A DNA stretch of 64,000 bases from Photobacterium phosphoreum (lineage in GTDB: Bacteria > Pseudomonadota > Gammaproteobacteria > Enterobacterales > Vibrionaceae). The DNA is taken from positions 1,239,641 to 1,303,640 of the forward strand of contig NZ_MSCQ01000001.1 in NCBI RefSeq assembly GCF_002954725.1, in the 5' to 3' direction. Of this stretch, positions 29,979 through 39,216 are shown piece by piece. Both the position numbers and the translations under genes were made by a program. The notes under the pieces are model-generated. The model was not told the origin of the DNA and did no database searches. It saw nothing but the letters and a program-made list of their open reading frames with translations. Numbering within the stretch: position 1 is the stretch's first letter; each line of letters starts with the position of its first letter.

Positions 29979-30467
29979 ATGAAAAAAACACTGTCAGTAT
30001 TAATCACTCTTGCAGCGAGTTCATCTGTAATGGCTGCGCTTCAAATCCCTTCGGAGGCTGAAATTAAGGGCCGTAATACCTATTTCATTGCTCCTTATAA
30101 AGCAACATGCGATGTTAAACCTATCCATCAAGTCACCGCAAATACGGCGGAAGAAGCAATACAGCTAGAACAAATATTCGATGAATCATTAGGTTATTCA
30201 CTAACTCTTAATGCTAAAGGACAAGCATATATTCAATTAGCGATTAAAGAGTGGAATGAAAAAATGGTGTTTGCGACTAATCCTGATGTTAAATTAACGA
30301 TCAGGGGGGCAGATATAAAGGGTCAATACATTACTAATCAGTATTGTCTTGAGCAAAATCTCGCATTACATCACGTTAATACCCATGAATGGGGCAGTTA
30401 TTTAGTTGAATTACACGGTCAGCCCAATCAAATAATTAGCTTACGTATTGTTAAAGAATCAGAATGA
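29979..30467 (+). CDS. Secreted partner of the di-heme enzyme, unknown family
   Basis: A 162-residue exported protein: MKKTLSVLITLAASSSVMA is a signal peptide with cleavage after Ala19. The mature part has two cysteines (ATCDV and QYCLE) that could form a disulfide, and two tryptophans (KEWNEK and HEWGSY). The secondary-structure pattern suggests a small beta-rich domain. It starts four bases after the di-heme gene. It does not look like MbnP, which is longer and has four cysteines. I infer that it is a substrate or partner of the di-heme enzyme. Confidence 0.65.
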   Translation: MKKTLSVLITLAASSSVMAALQIPSEAEIKGRNTYFIAPYKATCDVKPIHQVTANTAEEAIQLEQIFDESLGYSLTLNAKGQAYIQLAIKEWNEKMVFATNPDVKLTIRGADIKGQYITNQYCLEQNLALHHVNTHEWGSYLVELHGQPNQIISLRIVKESE

Positions 30468-30500
30468 CAAAAGGCCTGCACGAATGCAGGCCTTTATTTT
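30468..30500. terminator. Bidirectional terminator between the di-heme pair and the LPMO gene
   Basis: AAAGGCCTGCA (30470-30480), loop CGAA, TGCAGGCCTTT (30485-30495), followed by ATTTTATTTTT. An 11-bp stem with a CGAA tetraloop, usable in both directions. Confidence 0.85.
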
Positions 30501-30518
30501 ATTTTTACAGGTTAAGGA

Positions 30519-31892
30519 TTACAGCTTACGCCATACGCCCCACTCACCTGTTGTTCCTGGTTCTTCGCCTACTGTGTTCCAGTATGCTTTCCAGCTAATG
30601 CCGTCGTGGATTGCTACGTCATTTTCGTTATATGTTTTCGTTGCAGACCAAGCTGAAACGTCTGGCGTTTCACCTTCAGTGATCACTTGTGTCCACACAT
30701 TAGCTACACCAGGTTCTTCACCTTGTGTCCACCAACCTGCTTTCCAGTTTTTATCACCGTGCATTACCATATCGCCAGCAACGTAAGTTGCAGATTTGTC
30801 CCAGCTACCTTTAGGTAATTCAGTCTCAGGACCTTCAGGATCAACAACAGGAGGTAGCGGCTCAAGATCTTTAAAGATACTTAATGCAAAACCATACTTC
30901 TCAGCTTCTACCCATACTTGGTTTGCATGAATATTATTCGCATTAAATTCGTATTTATCTGCTGCTTGATTCCAAACACCAATGAACAATTTATCTGATG
31001 CTAATACGTTTACTTGATCTGCTAATGTTTGTGCCCATGTTGCTTGGTTAGCAGCAGTAATCACTAAACGCTGATCTAATACTTCAGCACCTGTAACAGG
31101 AGCCATTAAACGGAAACGTACTGTATCGCCAACAACAGGAGTGAAGCCTGGCTTAACAAAGAAACCTGGGATAGCGTGTAAATCGCCACCGATTACTGGT
31201 GGTATAATTTCGCCATTACCTTGCTTAATCGTAATATCACTACAGTTGTAGAAACCTTCACCTGCTGGATCGATACGCTGCCAGCGAGAGAATAGAACAA
31301 CCTCTTCACCAATACGATCTTTTGGCAATTTCACTTTAAAGTTATAAGTATCGTAAGGGGTTGCTTCTGTTGGCTCAACATTACCAACTTCATCAACTAA
31401 TTCTAGATCGTCCCAAATCAGTGGTTTTGACTTATCGTAATCAGGTTTAGTGATGTAGAACTGCCAGAATGATGGATTATGTGTCGCTGTTGCAACCCAT
31501 TTAAAATCAAACTCGCCATTTTCATCAAGAGTGATTTCTGTTTTCTGCCACTCATTATGGGGAATATCTAGACCTGCTTTTTTCTCATCGCCACCTGCAC
31601 ATAATAAACCATCAACAACTTGTTTTTTTACTTCTTCGATATTGTTGTAGTCAGCCGTTAACGCAGCGTTTTCATTTTTTTGTGTAAATGGGTGCGCACC
31701 AGACTTATCCCAAAGGACCTGACAAGCAGCATTTGGAATATTATTCTGCCAGTAACCACCGTCACGATCACAAATTTCAGTACGTGATGGCGGGAAATCA
31801 GCCCAACCATGCGCATTAACAGCACCTACTGCTGCAAGGTTAGTAGCAATAAGCGCTACCGCTAAAGATATTTTTTTTAGTTTTAAAGGCAT
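30519..31892 (-). CDS. Chitin-active lytic polysaccharide monooxygenase (AA10, GbpA-like) with two chitin-binding domains
   Basis: A secreted copper enzyme of 457 residues that cuts crystalline chitin oxidatively. Signal peptide 1-27 leaves His28 (HGWADFPPSR) as the N terminus, the first ligand of the copper histidine brace; the second His is in ATHNPSFWQFY. The AA10 domain spans about 28-225. A middle domain (about 235-345) resembles part of GbpA. Two CBM5/12 modules end the protein (each with a Trp-rich stretch: GDKNWKAGWWTQGEEPG and GISWKAYWNTVGEEPG). It is monocistronic. It fits with the GH19 chitinase and NagK elsewhere in the window. Confidence 0.93.
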   Translation of the reverse strand: MPLKLKKISLAVALIATNLAAVGAVNAHGWADFPPSRTEICDRDGGYWQNNIPNAACQVLWDKSGAHPFTQKNENAALTADYNNIEEVKKQVVDGLLCAGGDEKKAGLDIPHNEWQKTEITLDENGEFDFKWVATATHNPSFWQFYITKPDYDKSKPLIWDDLELVDEVGNVEPTEATPYDTYNFKVKLPKDRIGEEVVLFSRWQRIDPAGEGFYNCSDITIKQGNGEIIPPVIGGDLHAIPGFFVKPGFTPVVGDTVRFRLMAPVTGAEVLDQRLVITAANQATWAQTLADQVNVLASDKLFIGVWNQAADKYEFNANNIHANQVWVEAEKYGFALSIFKDLEPLPPVVDPEGPETELPKGSWDKSATYVAGDMVMHGDKNWKAGWWTQGEEPGVANVWTQVITEGETPDVSAWSATKTYNENDVAIHDGISWKAYWNTVGEEPGTTGEWGVWRKL

Positions 31893-32486
31893 GTTTTTCT
31901 CATTTATTGATAAAGCACTGTCTACCTATGTGAGCCTATAGGCACTAACAATGCGATCGCGTTAATTTTTGTGTAGTGGAATATACATAATCAATCATGG
32001 ACTAAAGAAATAGATTACCGATTCAATATATAACCAATAATTATACATACCATAAGCTTATGATATATAAGAAAATAAAAAACGCTACTTTCAATAAAAG
32101 AAATACCTTGTTACAAATGCACTTTTTTACTTCTCACCTTGTACTATTACATTGCTGATAATTACCACTGAACGTTTATTTTATAACGGATATTAAAACG
32201 GAATAGATATAGAAAGAGTATTATTTACTCCAAAAATATCAACCTACGCAGTGTTTATTATTGCAAACCCCCTAATAACTAACATTTTATAATAACAGCA
32301 AGTTATTAGTTCTTTTATCAGTAAATAAATCAAACAAAAACAAGTATAAAAAACCATTGTTATATTAAAAATAAGATATAAATACTATTTTTAAACATTA
32401 AAGCAACTGTATCGTCGATTAAATTTGTAATACTTGGATTTTTAGACAACTCTACTTATAAGTAACGAAGATATAGGAGAGGTATC
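31893..32486. other. Long AT-rich divergent intergenic region
   Basis: Nearly 600 bp between the LPMO gene (minus) and the dioxygenase gene (plus). I see no ORF, hairpin of note or known operator. A ribosome binding site (GGAGAGG at 32476-32482) precedes the dioxygenase gene. The length suggests complex control of one or both genes. Confidence 0.4.
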
Positions 32487-33137
32487 ATGGATATGTCATT
32501 AATCTGTAGCTTACAATTAACCCAGCTAAGTAAGCATGCTGTGAATGAGCTTGCTCCCTCATTTCAATCTTTACCTCAAACACCCCACGCAGATGGTGGA
32601 TATCGCTTACGTCGTTATTCCATCGTCCGTATTCATAATGGTAAGGTAGATCACTTACCTCCAACAGACTTTGTACAATCTAGTGATATTAATCATTTTC
32701 AAGGTAATGTTGTGCGTCATTTTGAAACTTTAGACGACGATCTTATTGATTGTGATGGCATGCTTGAGATGTGTAAATTATTTCAGCAAGCAAATGCATT
32801 ACCTGATGATCAACCGATTGAAATTCATCAAATGCGTATTGCGACACTCAGTGGTGAAACACCCGCTTCACCTGAAGGTATTCATCAGGATGGTTTTGAG
32901 CATATTGCTGTGATTGGAATTGATCGTCACAATATTAAAGGTGGTGAGTTCTTAGTTTATAAAGAGAAAACCGCATCACCTTTTCTATGTACAACATTAC
33001 AACATGGTGAAATGGCAATTTTAGCCGATGATATTTTATGGCATAACGCTCACCCGATTAAGGCGATAAAAAAACATCAGCAAGGTTACTGGGATGTCTT
33101 TGTTCTGACCACAAAGGAGATCCAACATGACGTTTGA
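32487..33137 (+). CDS. 2-oxoglutarate/Fe(II)-dependent dioxygenase (2OG-Fe_Oxy_2 family)
   Basis: A 216-residue cytosolic protein of the family that includes bacterial L-isoleucine dioxygenase. It has the iron-binding HxD (GIHQDGFEH) and the distal His (LWHNAHPI), a central double-stranded beta-helix, and the C-terminal block GYWDVFVLT, typical of this family. Members hydroxylate free amino acids using 2-oxoglutarate and O2, but most have no known substrate. The gene overlaps the next (PLP enzyme) by 11 bases, so the two are translationally coupled and probably act on the same molecule. GGAGAGG is a strong ribosome binding site. Confidence 0.85.
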   Translation: MDMSLICSLQLTQLSKHAVNELAPSFQSLPQTPHADGGYRLRRYSIVRIHNGKVDHLPPTDFVQSSDINHFQGNVVRHFETLDDDLIDCDGMLEMCKLFQQANALPDDQPIEIHQMRIATLSGETPASPEGIHQDGFEHIAVIGIDRHNIKGGEFLVYKEKTASPFLCTTLQHGEMAILADDILWHNAHPIKAIKKHQQGYWDVFVLTTKEIQHDV

Positions 33138-34371
33138 TCCCTCTATTAATCGTTTATTATTTCCAGCGCTACATCAGCATATTAATGACCGTCCGGTGTA
33201 TTTCTTTGACGGACCCGGCGGTTCACAAGTTCCTCAATCCGTTTTAGATGCCATGAACCATTATTTAGGGCATTTTAATTCAAACTTAGGCGGTGCTTTC
33301 TTCTCTAGTACTAAAACGACAGCATTATTGACTAAAGCGCGTCAAGTCGCACAAACATTGGTTAATGCACCATCAGCAAACAATATGGTGTTTGGCGCGA
33401 ATATGACCACACTGACTTTTCAATTAAGTCGCGTGATTAGTCGTGATTGGCAACTCGGTGATGAAGTTATTGTCACGGCACTCGATCATTATTCTAACGT
33501 TTCAAGTTGGCAACAAGCCGCTGAAGATAAAGGTGCAACAGTACATCAAGTGCGTTTAGATGAAACTAACTGTGATATAGATTATGATCATTTCACTTCA
33601 TTACTCAATTCACGCACTAAATTAGTCGCCGTCACTTACGCTTCTAACGTAACGGGTTCATTAGTTGATATTAAACGAATTATTACTGCAGCCCATGCCG
33701 TTGGCGCACAAGTCTATATTGATGCCGTACATTATGCGCCCCATCGCTTAATTGATGTACAACAGTTAGACTGTGATTTTCTGGTTTGTTCTGCTTACAA
33801 GTTTTTTGGGCCTCACCTTGGTATTGCGTATATTGCTCCACAATGGCTTCAAACGCTGCGCCCTTATAAAGTAGAACCTGCGCCTAATGATGGACCTGCA
33901 CGTTTTGAGACAGGTACTCAAAATTTTGAAAGCTTGGCGGGGTTTATTGCGGCGGTGGAATATTTAGCCCATTACAGCCGTACATTAGACACCCAGCCAT
34001 TATCCCTTCGACAGCATTTAAGCCGTAGTTTTAATCATTACCAAGCTTATGAAAATACCCTAAGTCAGCATTTTCTATCCCATTTACAGCGCTATAGCAA
34101 CATCACATTATTTGGCTTAAAAGACCATCAACAACGTACACCCACTTTTGCAATACGAATTGACAATGTAATGCCAGCCGACGTGGCTGCCCATCTTGGC
34201 GATCACAATATTTGTGTTTGGCATGGCCATTTTTATGCGCAAGGATTATGCAAACAATTAGATCTGCTTAATAAAGGTGGCGTGATCCGTATTGGCTGTA
34301 TGCATTACAATACTCATCATGAAATCGATACTTTATTTGAGGTATTAGATTGCTTTCTAACAGTACGGTAA
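33127..34371 (+). CDS. Cysteine desulfurase-like aminotransferase, VC1184 family
   Basis: A 414-residue class V PLP enzyme. The PLP lysine is in VCSAYKFFGPHLG, the cofactor-contacting Asp in VYIDAVHYAPH, and the phosphate-binding region in GANMTTLTFQLSR. FFDGPGGSQVP near the start and FETGTQNFES are hallmarks of the VC1184 subfamily of desulfurase-like proteins, first seen in Vibrio cholerae. The mobile loop with the catalytic Cys of true IscS/SufS enzymes is not obvious, so it may not be a sulfur donor. The overlap with a 2OG dioxygenase gene suggests joint modification of an amino acid. Confidence 0.88.
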   Translation: MTFDPSINRLLFPALHQHINDRPVYFFDGPGGSQVPQSVLDAMNHYLGHFNSNLGGAFFSSTKTTALLTKARQVAQTLVNAPSANNMVFGANMTTLTFQLSRVISRDWQLGDEVIVTALDHYSNVSSWQQAAEDKGATVHQVRLDETNCDIDYDHFTSLLNSRTKLVAVTYASNVTGSLVDIKRIITAAHAVGAQVYIDAVHYAPHRLIDVQQLDCDFLVCSAYKFFGPHLGIAYIAPQWLQTLRPYKVEPAPNDGPARFETGTQNFESLAGFIAAVEYLAHYSRTLDTQPLSLRQHLSRSFNHYQAYENTLSQHFLSHLQRYSNITLFGLKDHQQRTPTFAIRIDNVMPADVAAHLGDHNICVWHGHFYAQGLCKQLDLLNKGGVIRIGCMHYNTHHEIDTLFEVLDCFLTVR

Positions 34372-34709
34372 TTATGTTTGTTTGTTTGAAGTATTGTTTT
34401 GGCTTAATTAACTTGTACGGACATCCTATCGGATAACTTTATTAAAGGCTAATATAAGGTGTTACTCTTTATCGTCTGTAATGCTACCAATATATCGATG
34501 TGCAATAACAATACAACGATCAATACTTATTAGTTATTTTTTCATTTTGATAACAAAAAAGTCTCTTTAAGCATAATTTGTTGAAGAACGTCCCAATATA
34601 AAGAGAGATAATGTGCTAATTCTACAATTTATAATTAACGCATTAACTATTATCTTACATCAGTAATAGTATGATATTATTGTAAAACCCGCTCCGAATC
34701 GGTACAAAA
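34372..34709. other. AT-rich spacer
   Basis: About 340 bp. I see no clear terminator for the aminotransferase gene; the TAACTTATTAAAGGCTAA stretch near 34434-34451 is only a weak dyad. No ORF, RNA gene or operator is recognised. Confidence 0.3.
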
Positions 34710-35282
34710 ATGAATCAGTCTCAACAACTACTCGATATTAGTACTTACGCTCTACTACATCTAGAATTTAAAAAACTTGATAAACGCCTAACTCAGACTG
34801 AGCAAAATAATTTACTTGTTCAGTATCTAAAGCGGATCATTAAAGATGATAGGTATCGTGCAGTTAAGAAATCAACCAAAAGTTGGTTATTACGCGGTAG
34901 AAAGATGGGTGCCTGTTTAGAATCAATACTTAATAATGATCGAGAACGTATACTACAAACCAGTTCAACTGATCTTTATCGCTTTGTTGATCTTATTGAA
35001 GAGGTTGAAGCTCAATTACAAACTAAAGTACAATATTCATTAGCACATAATATCAATCTTAAAGCCCGTTTCGGTAAAGTATTGGTTTGTGTCGTTGATG
35101 AAGATTTAACATCCAGTTTTGATGATGATGGACTCATGATAAAATCAACGCAGATTTTATTTATTGGCAGCCTTGAGCACAAAGATATCTTTTCTAATGC
35201 CATTGATCAAAGTGGTTATTTCCAATCCGTAATTGCATATGAAGATGAAAGTCACCTTCGTGTTGAACTCTTTAGGCTCTAA
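34710..35282 (+). CDS. DUF2913-like protein
   Basis: A soluble protein of 190 residues. The N-terminal half is helical and charged (MNQSQQLLDISTYALLHLEFK, then LVQYLKRIIKDDRY and KSTKSWLLRGRKMG), resembling DUF2913, a family found mainly in Vibrionaceae and relatives. The C-terminal half looks beta-rich (GKVLVCVVDEDL, TQILFIGSLEHK). No catalytic motif or signal is seen, and the role is unknown. The family call is from memory of its pattern. Confidence 0.6.
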   Translation: MNQSQQLLDISTYALLHLEFKKLDKRLTQTEQNNLLVQYLKRIIKDDRYRAVKKSTKSWLLRGRKMGACLESILNNDRERILQTSSTDLYRFVDLIEEVEAQLQTKVQYSLAHNINLKARFGKVLVCVVDEDLTSSFDDDGLMIKSTQILFIGSLEHKDIFSNAIDQSGYFQSVIAYEDESHLRVELFRL

Positions 35283-35409
35283 TTTTACACATCGTTGCAG
35301 CTTAACAATACCAATGAGTCAGCCTGTATGACTTACTCATTGGTTAATGAATATTTCAAATTGATCACGATGTAAAAACCAATCCAATATCAGAATCACC
35401 CTACTTATT

Positions 35410-35769
35410 TTATTTATTTATTCGAAAAAATGCATCTCTCGCTGCGACAAAAGACAATCCTTCTAGTAAATAATCAATATTATCGCAATCCTCATTCACC
35501 ATTAGTTTTGTCGCTATTTGTTTTACGATATAGCATTTAGCGGGGATTTGAGGCTGATCATGGCTAGCATTAAAAAATCGTGAATCATTGATTGATAACG
35601 ATACTGCTCGTTGAGTATCAATATCAATTTCGACGGCTAAAACATCACCTACTTGAGGTAAATACGATAAATTATCAGCTGTAATATACTTTCTTGCTGG
35701 CAGAATATTTTGGTCTGATTGTAGATCAATAAAATTAACTATTAATGAAATCATTGGATTATTTAACAT
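35410..35769 (-). CDS. Protein of unknown function
   Basis: A 119-residue soluble protein with beta-like segments (ISLIVNFIDLQ, GDVLAVEIDID, KCYIVKQIATKLMV) and no signal peptide or catalytic motif. The start at ATG 35769 has AGGT upstream; Met6 is an alternative. The pattern of short strands might fit an OB- or SH3-like barrel, but I cannot support a family. It stands alone upstream of the cold-shock gene. Confidence 0.55.
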   Translation of the reverse strand: MLNNPMISLIVNFIDLQSDQNILPARKYITADNLSYLPQVGDVLAVEIDIDTQRAVSLSINDSRFFNASHDQPQIPAKCYIVKQIATKLMVNEDCDNIDYLLEGLSFVAARDAFFRINK

Positions 35770-36087
35770 TATAGTACCTTATCTAATCGTTTTTTTTATT
35801 ATATCGACTTAAAGATAATACGCTGACAGCTAAAACATAATTATTATTTTTCATAAAATAGCGGATAAATAATAGTTATCTTTACTTATAAAAAACAGAA
35901 ACTGCGTCAAATAAATATCAGATCTGTAACACATCGCTTTCTTGTTCAGATCTTATTATTTTATGACTTATAGAAACGTTCTACTTAACGATTTTTACAC
36001 TCTTTCATTGTTTAACTATATAAACAACAAATATAAAAAATGCCAGCCTAAGCCAGCATTTTTCTTAGTTTATCAAAGAATGATAAA

Positions 36088-36300
36088 TTAGATAGCTACA
36101 ACGTTTGCAGCTTGAAGACCTTTTTGGCCTTGTTCTACTTCGAAAGACACTTTCTGGCCTTCTGCCAAGGTCTTAAAGCCTTCAGAAGCGATAGCACGGA
36201 AGTGAACGAATACGTCAGCACCGCCGTTGTCTTGAGTAATGAAACCAAAACCTTTCTCTTCGTTAAACCATTTTACTAAACCAGTAGATGTATTAGACAT
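36088..36300 (-). CDS. CspA-family cold-shock protein
   Basis: A 70-residue RNA chaperone with the single cold-shock OB fold, spanning the whole protein. The RNA-binding motifs are KGFGFI (RNP1, about residues 16-21) and DVFVHF (RNP2, about 29-34). It binds single-stranded RNA and DNA and prevents mRNA folding. A good sigma70 promoter and a leader of about 185 nt precede it, as for cold-inducible csp genes. Which E. coli paralogue it equals cannot be told from sequence alone. A hairpin (near 36041-36062) follows. Confidence 0.95.
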
Positions 36301-36520
36301 GTAATGCCCCTTATATAGGTGATTAATTAACCGCTAAAATGCGATGTATTAAGTGGTTAAATTATTAATGTTACTGCCAAAACAAGGGAAACACTGAGGT
36401 ACAAAACGATAACGTTGATGTAGCTAAAGGTTTAACTGTGACTTGGTGTTGCATTTAATTTAATAACGCTCTGAATAACAGAACGAGACAGATAATAGCA
36501 GCTGTTCATTTTTTGTACAA
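36301..36520 (-). promoter_or_regulatory. Promoter and long leader of the cold-shock gene
   Basis: On the minus strand TTGTAC (36520-36515) and TATTAT (36497-36492) are separated by exactly 17 bp, a strong sigma70 promoter. Transcription should begin near 36485, giving about 185 nt before the start codon. Long leaders of cspA-type genes act as RNA thermosensors in E. coli. A GGGGC near the ATG serves as the ribosome binding site. I did not find a convincing copy of the E. coli cold box. Confidence 0.7.
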
Positions 36521-36994
36521 TGTTTATATTGGCAATAGTCTCAATATAATCAATAAAAAAAATAACCTATTGAATTTAATATAGTTATAATTAAAAATCA
36601 ATATTATTCCTTTTTCGCGTACAAATACTGCTTTATAAAACATCGTATTTCACTACATCTAGTTACTTAGCTTAAATCCTCATCATCAGCTTATCCCCTC
36701 TTAATTATAATCACATGACTCAGGTTAATTTATATCCATCACTTACAGATACAAATAAATACCAAAAAACTACTGTATAAGGATTTGAGATCTGACTCAA
36801 AATTTCATATCGCAATAAAATTGTATTGCAAATAGTCATCTATAAACATAGTAATAAAATCCACACCAAACAAAAGTATAAACATAAAAAACAATCACTT
36901 AAAACAAAATATCAACAGACTATCTCTCACTGTATTTGTCTTATAAACCATATATGACCGATAAATAACGCTTGCATCCAAACTCAATTAAAAC
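36521..36994. other. AT-rich spacer between the cold-shock promoter and sulA
   Basis: About 470 bp without an ORF, hairpin or operator that I recognise. The LexA box at its right edge belongs to sulA. Confidence 0.35.
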
Positions 36995-37014
36995 TACTGT
37001 ATGTACATACAGCA
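36995..37014. promoter_or_regulatory. LexA box of sulA
   Basis: TACTGTATGTACATACAGCA has the full CTG-N10-CAG core with a palindromic centre (TATGTACATA). It ends 31 bp before the sulA start codon, where LexA would block the promoter. Confidence 0.85.
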
Positions 37015-37045
37015 TGTATATATAACCACTGTCGGAGATGGCACC

Positions 37046-37516
37046 ATGAAAGCACTAATACAGACTCAAGAATTTATTACGGCTTCTGACGTTTACAAAG
37101 CCACATTGAGTTCTCATGCAGATATTTCTCCATCTCCACCAAGAATCGTTCCAATTGAAGTAAGTTATAGCGAGCACCAACAAGCACAACTAGCCTATTT
37201 TTTACGCCTTCTAAAACAAGCTAATCAAGAAAATCGGTGGATCATGTTTATCGGCCAAGACGCACTATTAGATAAGCGTTTATTAATCAATGCAGGTATT
37301 GATATTAATAAAGTGCTATTACTTAAGAATATGAAAAATCAAAGTAAACATTTACTAATGGTGAAAGCATTAGAAATGGGAAATTGTTCTGCCGTTATCG
37401 TTACTGGTGAAATTGAAGCATTTAACACCCCAATTATCACTATGGCAGCAGAACAAAGTAAAACCTTAGCTTTCATATTAAATCAGAACGTTAAAGCACA
37501 ATTAACGTTCCATTAA
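37046..37516 (+). CDS. sulA: SOS cell division inhibitor SulA
   Basis: SulA binds FtsZ and stops septation during DNA damage. 156 residues from ATG 37046, which has CGGAGA upstream; the open frame reaches back into the LexA box and that part is not coding. The N terminus is variable. The core follows SulA/RecA-like order: NRWIMFIGQDALLDKRLLINAGI, then LLLKNMKNQSKHLLMVKALEMGNCSAVIV (residues about 70-130, described only in part here), with the fold in which Arg and Leu side chains bind FtsZ. Sequence identity to E. coli SulA is low, but the LexA box supports the call. Confidence 0.82.
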   Translation: MKALIQTQEFITASDVYKATLSSHADISPSPPRIVPIEVSYSEHQQAQLAYFLRLLKQANQENRWIMFIGQDALLDKRLLINAGIDINKVLLLKNMKNQSKHLLMVKALEMGNCSAVIVTGEIEAFNTPIITMAAEQSKTLAFILNQNVKAQLTFH

Positions 37517-37716
37517 GTTAATTTACAAGCATAATTGTTGTGATTAAGTTGCAACCGCACAAATATCGCATAAAGTTAATAATATAATACAAACAAAAAA
37601 AGTACTTTTATTTGAAAAAGCATTCCATAAAATAATAAAAATAATAAAAATAGCTTTTACGCATAATTAAAATCCATATAATCAGGGAAATTTAAATTTA
37701 AATACTAGGTTTCAGA

Positions 37717-39135
37717 ATGGATAATAAGCTCGGATTTGGTGCATTAACTGCATTTGTAATCGGCTCAATGATTGGTGCGGGGGTCTTTAGTCTGCCACAA
37801 AATATGGCAGCTGTTGCCAGTCCCGCAGCGGTTATGATCGGCTGGACTATTACGGGTGTGGGCATGATATTCCTTGCTATGTCTTTTCAAGTTTTATCAT
37901 TACTAAAACCCAATATTAATAGTGGTGTTTTTGGTTACGCACAAGCTGGTTTTGGCGATTTTGTTGGCTTTTGTTCTGCTTGGGGCTACTGGCTCAGTGC
38001 AATGCTTGCCAATGTTTCATACCTAGTGATCGTATTCAGTACCTTAGGGATGTTCTTTGATAAGCCAGGACATATCATTTTTGGTATGGGTAATACTTGG
38101 CAATCTATTGTTGGCGCTTCTATTTTATTATGGCTCGTATATGCGTCTGTAAGACGTGGCGTACAAACAGCGGCAACAATTAATGCTATTACTACCGTTG
38201 CTAAATTAATTCCTCTCGTATTATTTATTTTCGTTACATTAATTGCATTTAAATGGCACACATTTACGTTTGATTTTACTGGCTTAGAATTTGGTCCTCA
38301 GCATGACCTACTTAGCCAAGTAAAAGGTACCATGCTTATTACTGTGTGGGTATTTATTGGCGTCGAAGGTGCTGTTATCGTATCCTCACGCGCACGTAAC
38401 CGCCGTGATATTGGTCGAGCCACCATTCTAGGCTTGCTAACCGCACTCGTCATTTATGTCTTTGTAACACTACTTTCTATGGGTGTTATTTCTACCCCTG
38501 AATTAGCTAAATTCCAAAACCCATCAATGGCGCTAGTACTTGAGCATATTCTTGGCCCATGGGGTTCGATTATTATTGGTTGTGGCTTGTTAGTTTCAGT
38601 AAGTGGCGCATTTTTAAGTTGGACAGTATTGGCAACAGAAGCACCATTACTTGCCGCACAAAATAATATGTTTCCAAAATCTTATGCTAAAGAAAATAGC
38701 GCAGGCACATCGATTAAAGCGCTTAACTTAACCATCATTTGTATCCAAATTTCATTATTTGCAGTCATCTATGCGGGTGGTACTTATAACTCATTACTGA
38801 TTATTGCTTCAGAAATGATCTTAGTCCCCTATTTTCTTGTTGCTGCTTATACCCTTAAACTTGCCATTAAAACTAAAAATCGTGGCATGTTATTATTTAT
38901 TGGTTCGGGAGCAACGATTTATGGTATTTGGTTACTTTATGCTTCAGGCTTAAGTCACTTGTTATTAGCGTCTTTATTATACTTACCTGGCCTTTATTTC
39001 TTCATCAAAGCCAAGAAAGAATTAAACCAACCTTATTTTGTAGGTAAAGAACGTATTTTTGTTGTTCTACTGATTCTATTATCTATCTTTGCTATCTATA
39101 TGGTTGCTACTGGACATATTGTACTAGAGAGTTAA
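37717..39135 (+). CDS. ArcD-like basic amino acid antiporter (APC superfamily)
   Basis: An inner-membrane transporter of 472 residues with about 12-13 helices. The start GFGALTAFVIGSMIGAGVFSLPQNM is the APC substrate-binding loop, and the WVFIGVEGAVIVSSRARNRRDIG block is typical of the APA family of arginine/ornithine and related antiporters. Arginine or ornithine exchange is likely, but no arcABC genes are nearby, so lysine/cadaverine or histidine/histamine exchange cannot be excluded. The gene ends in a very large hairpin. Confidence 0.82.
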   Translation: MDNKLGFGALTAFVIGSMIGAGVFSLPQNMAAVASPAAVMIGWTITGVGMIFLAMSFQVLSLLKPNINSGVFGYAQAGFGDFVGFCSAWGYWLSAMLANVSYLVIVFSTLGMFFDKPGHIIFGMGNTWQSIVGASILLWLVYASVRRGVQTAATINAITTVAKLIPLVLFIFVTLIAFKWHTFTFDFTGLEFGPQHDLLSQVKGTMLITVWVFIGVEGAVIVSSRARNRRDIGRATILGLLTALVIYVFVTLLSMGVISTPELAKFQNPSMALVLEHILGPWGSIIIGCGLLVSVSGAFLSWTVLATEAPLLAAQNNMFPKSYAKENSAGTSIKALNLTIICIQISLFAVIYAGGTYNSLLIIASEMILVPYFLVAAYTLKLAIKTKNRGMLLFIGSGATIYGIWLLYASGLSHLLLASLLYLPGLYFFIKAKKELNQPYFVGKERIFVVLLILLSIFAIYMVATGHIVLES

Positions 39136-39150
39136 TCTTTTTCAGGGAGC

Positions 39151-39202
39151 AAAAAGCCGTGTATCACATACTTTCAACTAGAAAGTGTATACACGGCTTT
39201 TT
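39151..39202. terminator. Large nested hairpin between the antiporter and a diguanylate cyclase gene
   Basis: Outer arms AAAAAGCCGTGT (39151-39162) and ACACGGCTTTTT (39191-39202) are perfect, and the inside folds again (ATACTTTC/GAAAGTGTAT around AACTA). At 52 nt it is long for a terminator; it works in both directions between convergent genes. Confidence 0.85.
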
Positions 39203-39216
39203 ATTAGGCTTTTTTC

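Noticed and set aside
29979..30467. MbnP as the partner of the di-heme enzyme
   Set aside because: Too short and only two cysteines, whereas MbnP is longer with a four-Cys motif.
37655..37690. ArgR box before the ArcD-like gene
   Set aside because: The GCATAATTAAAATCCA stretch matches only part of the ArgR consensus and there is no second box.
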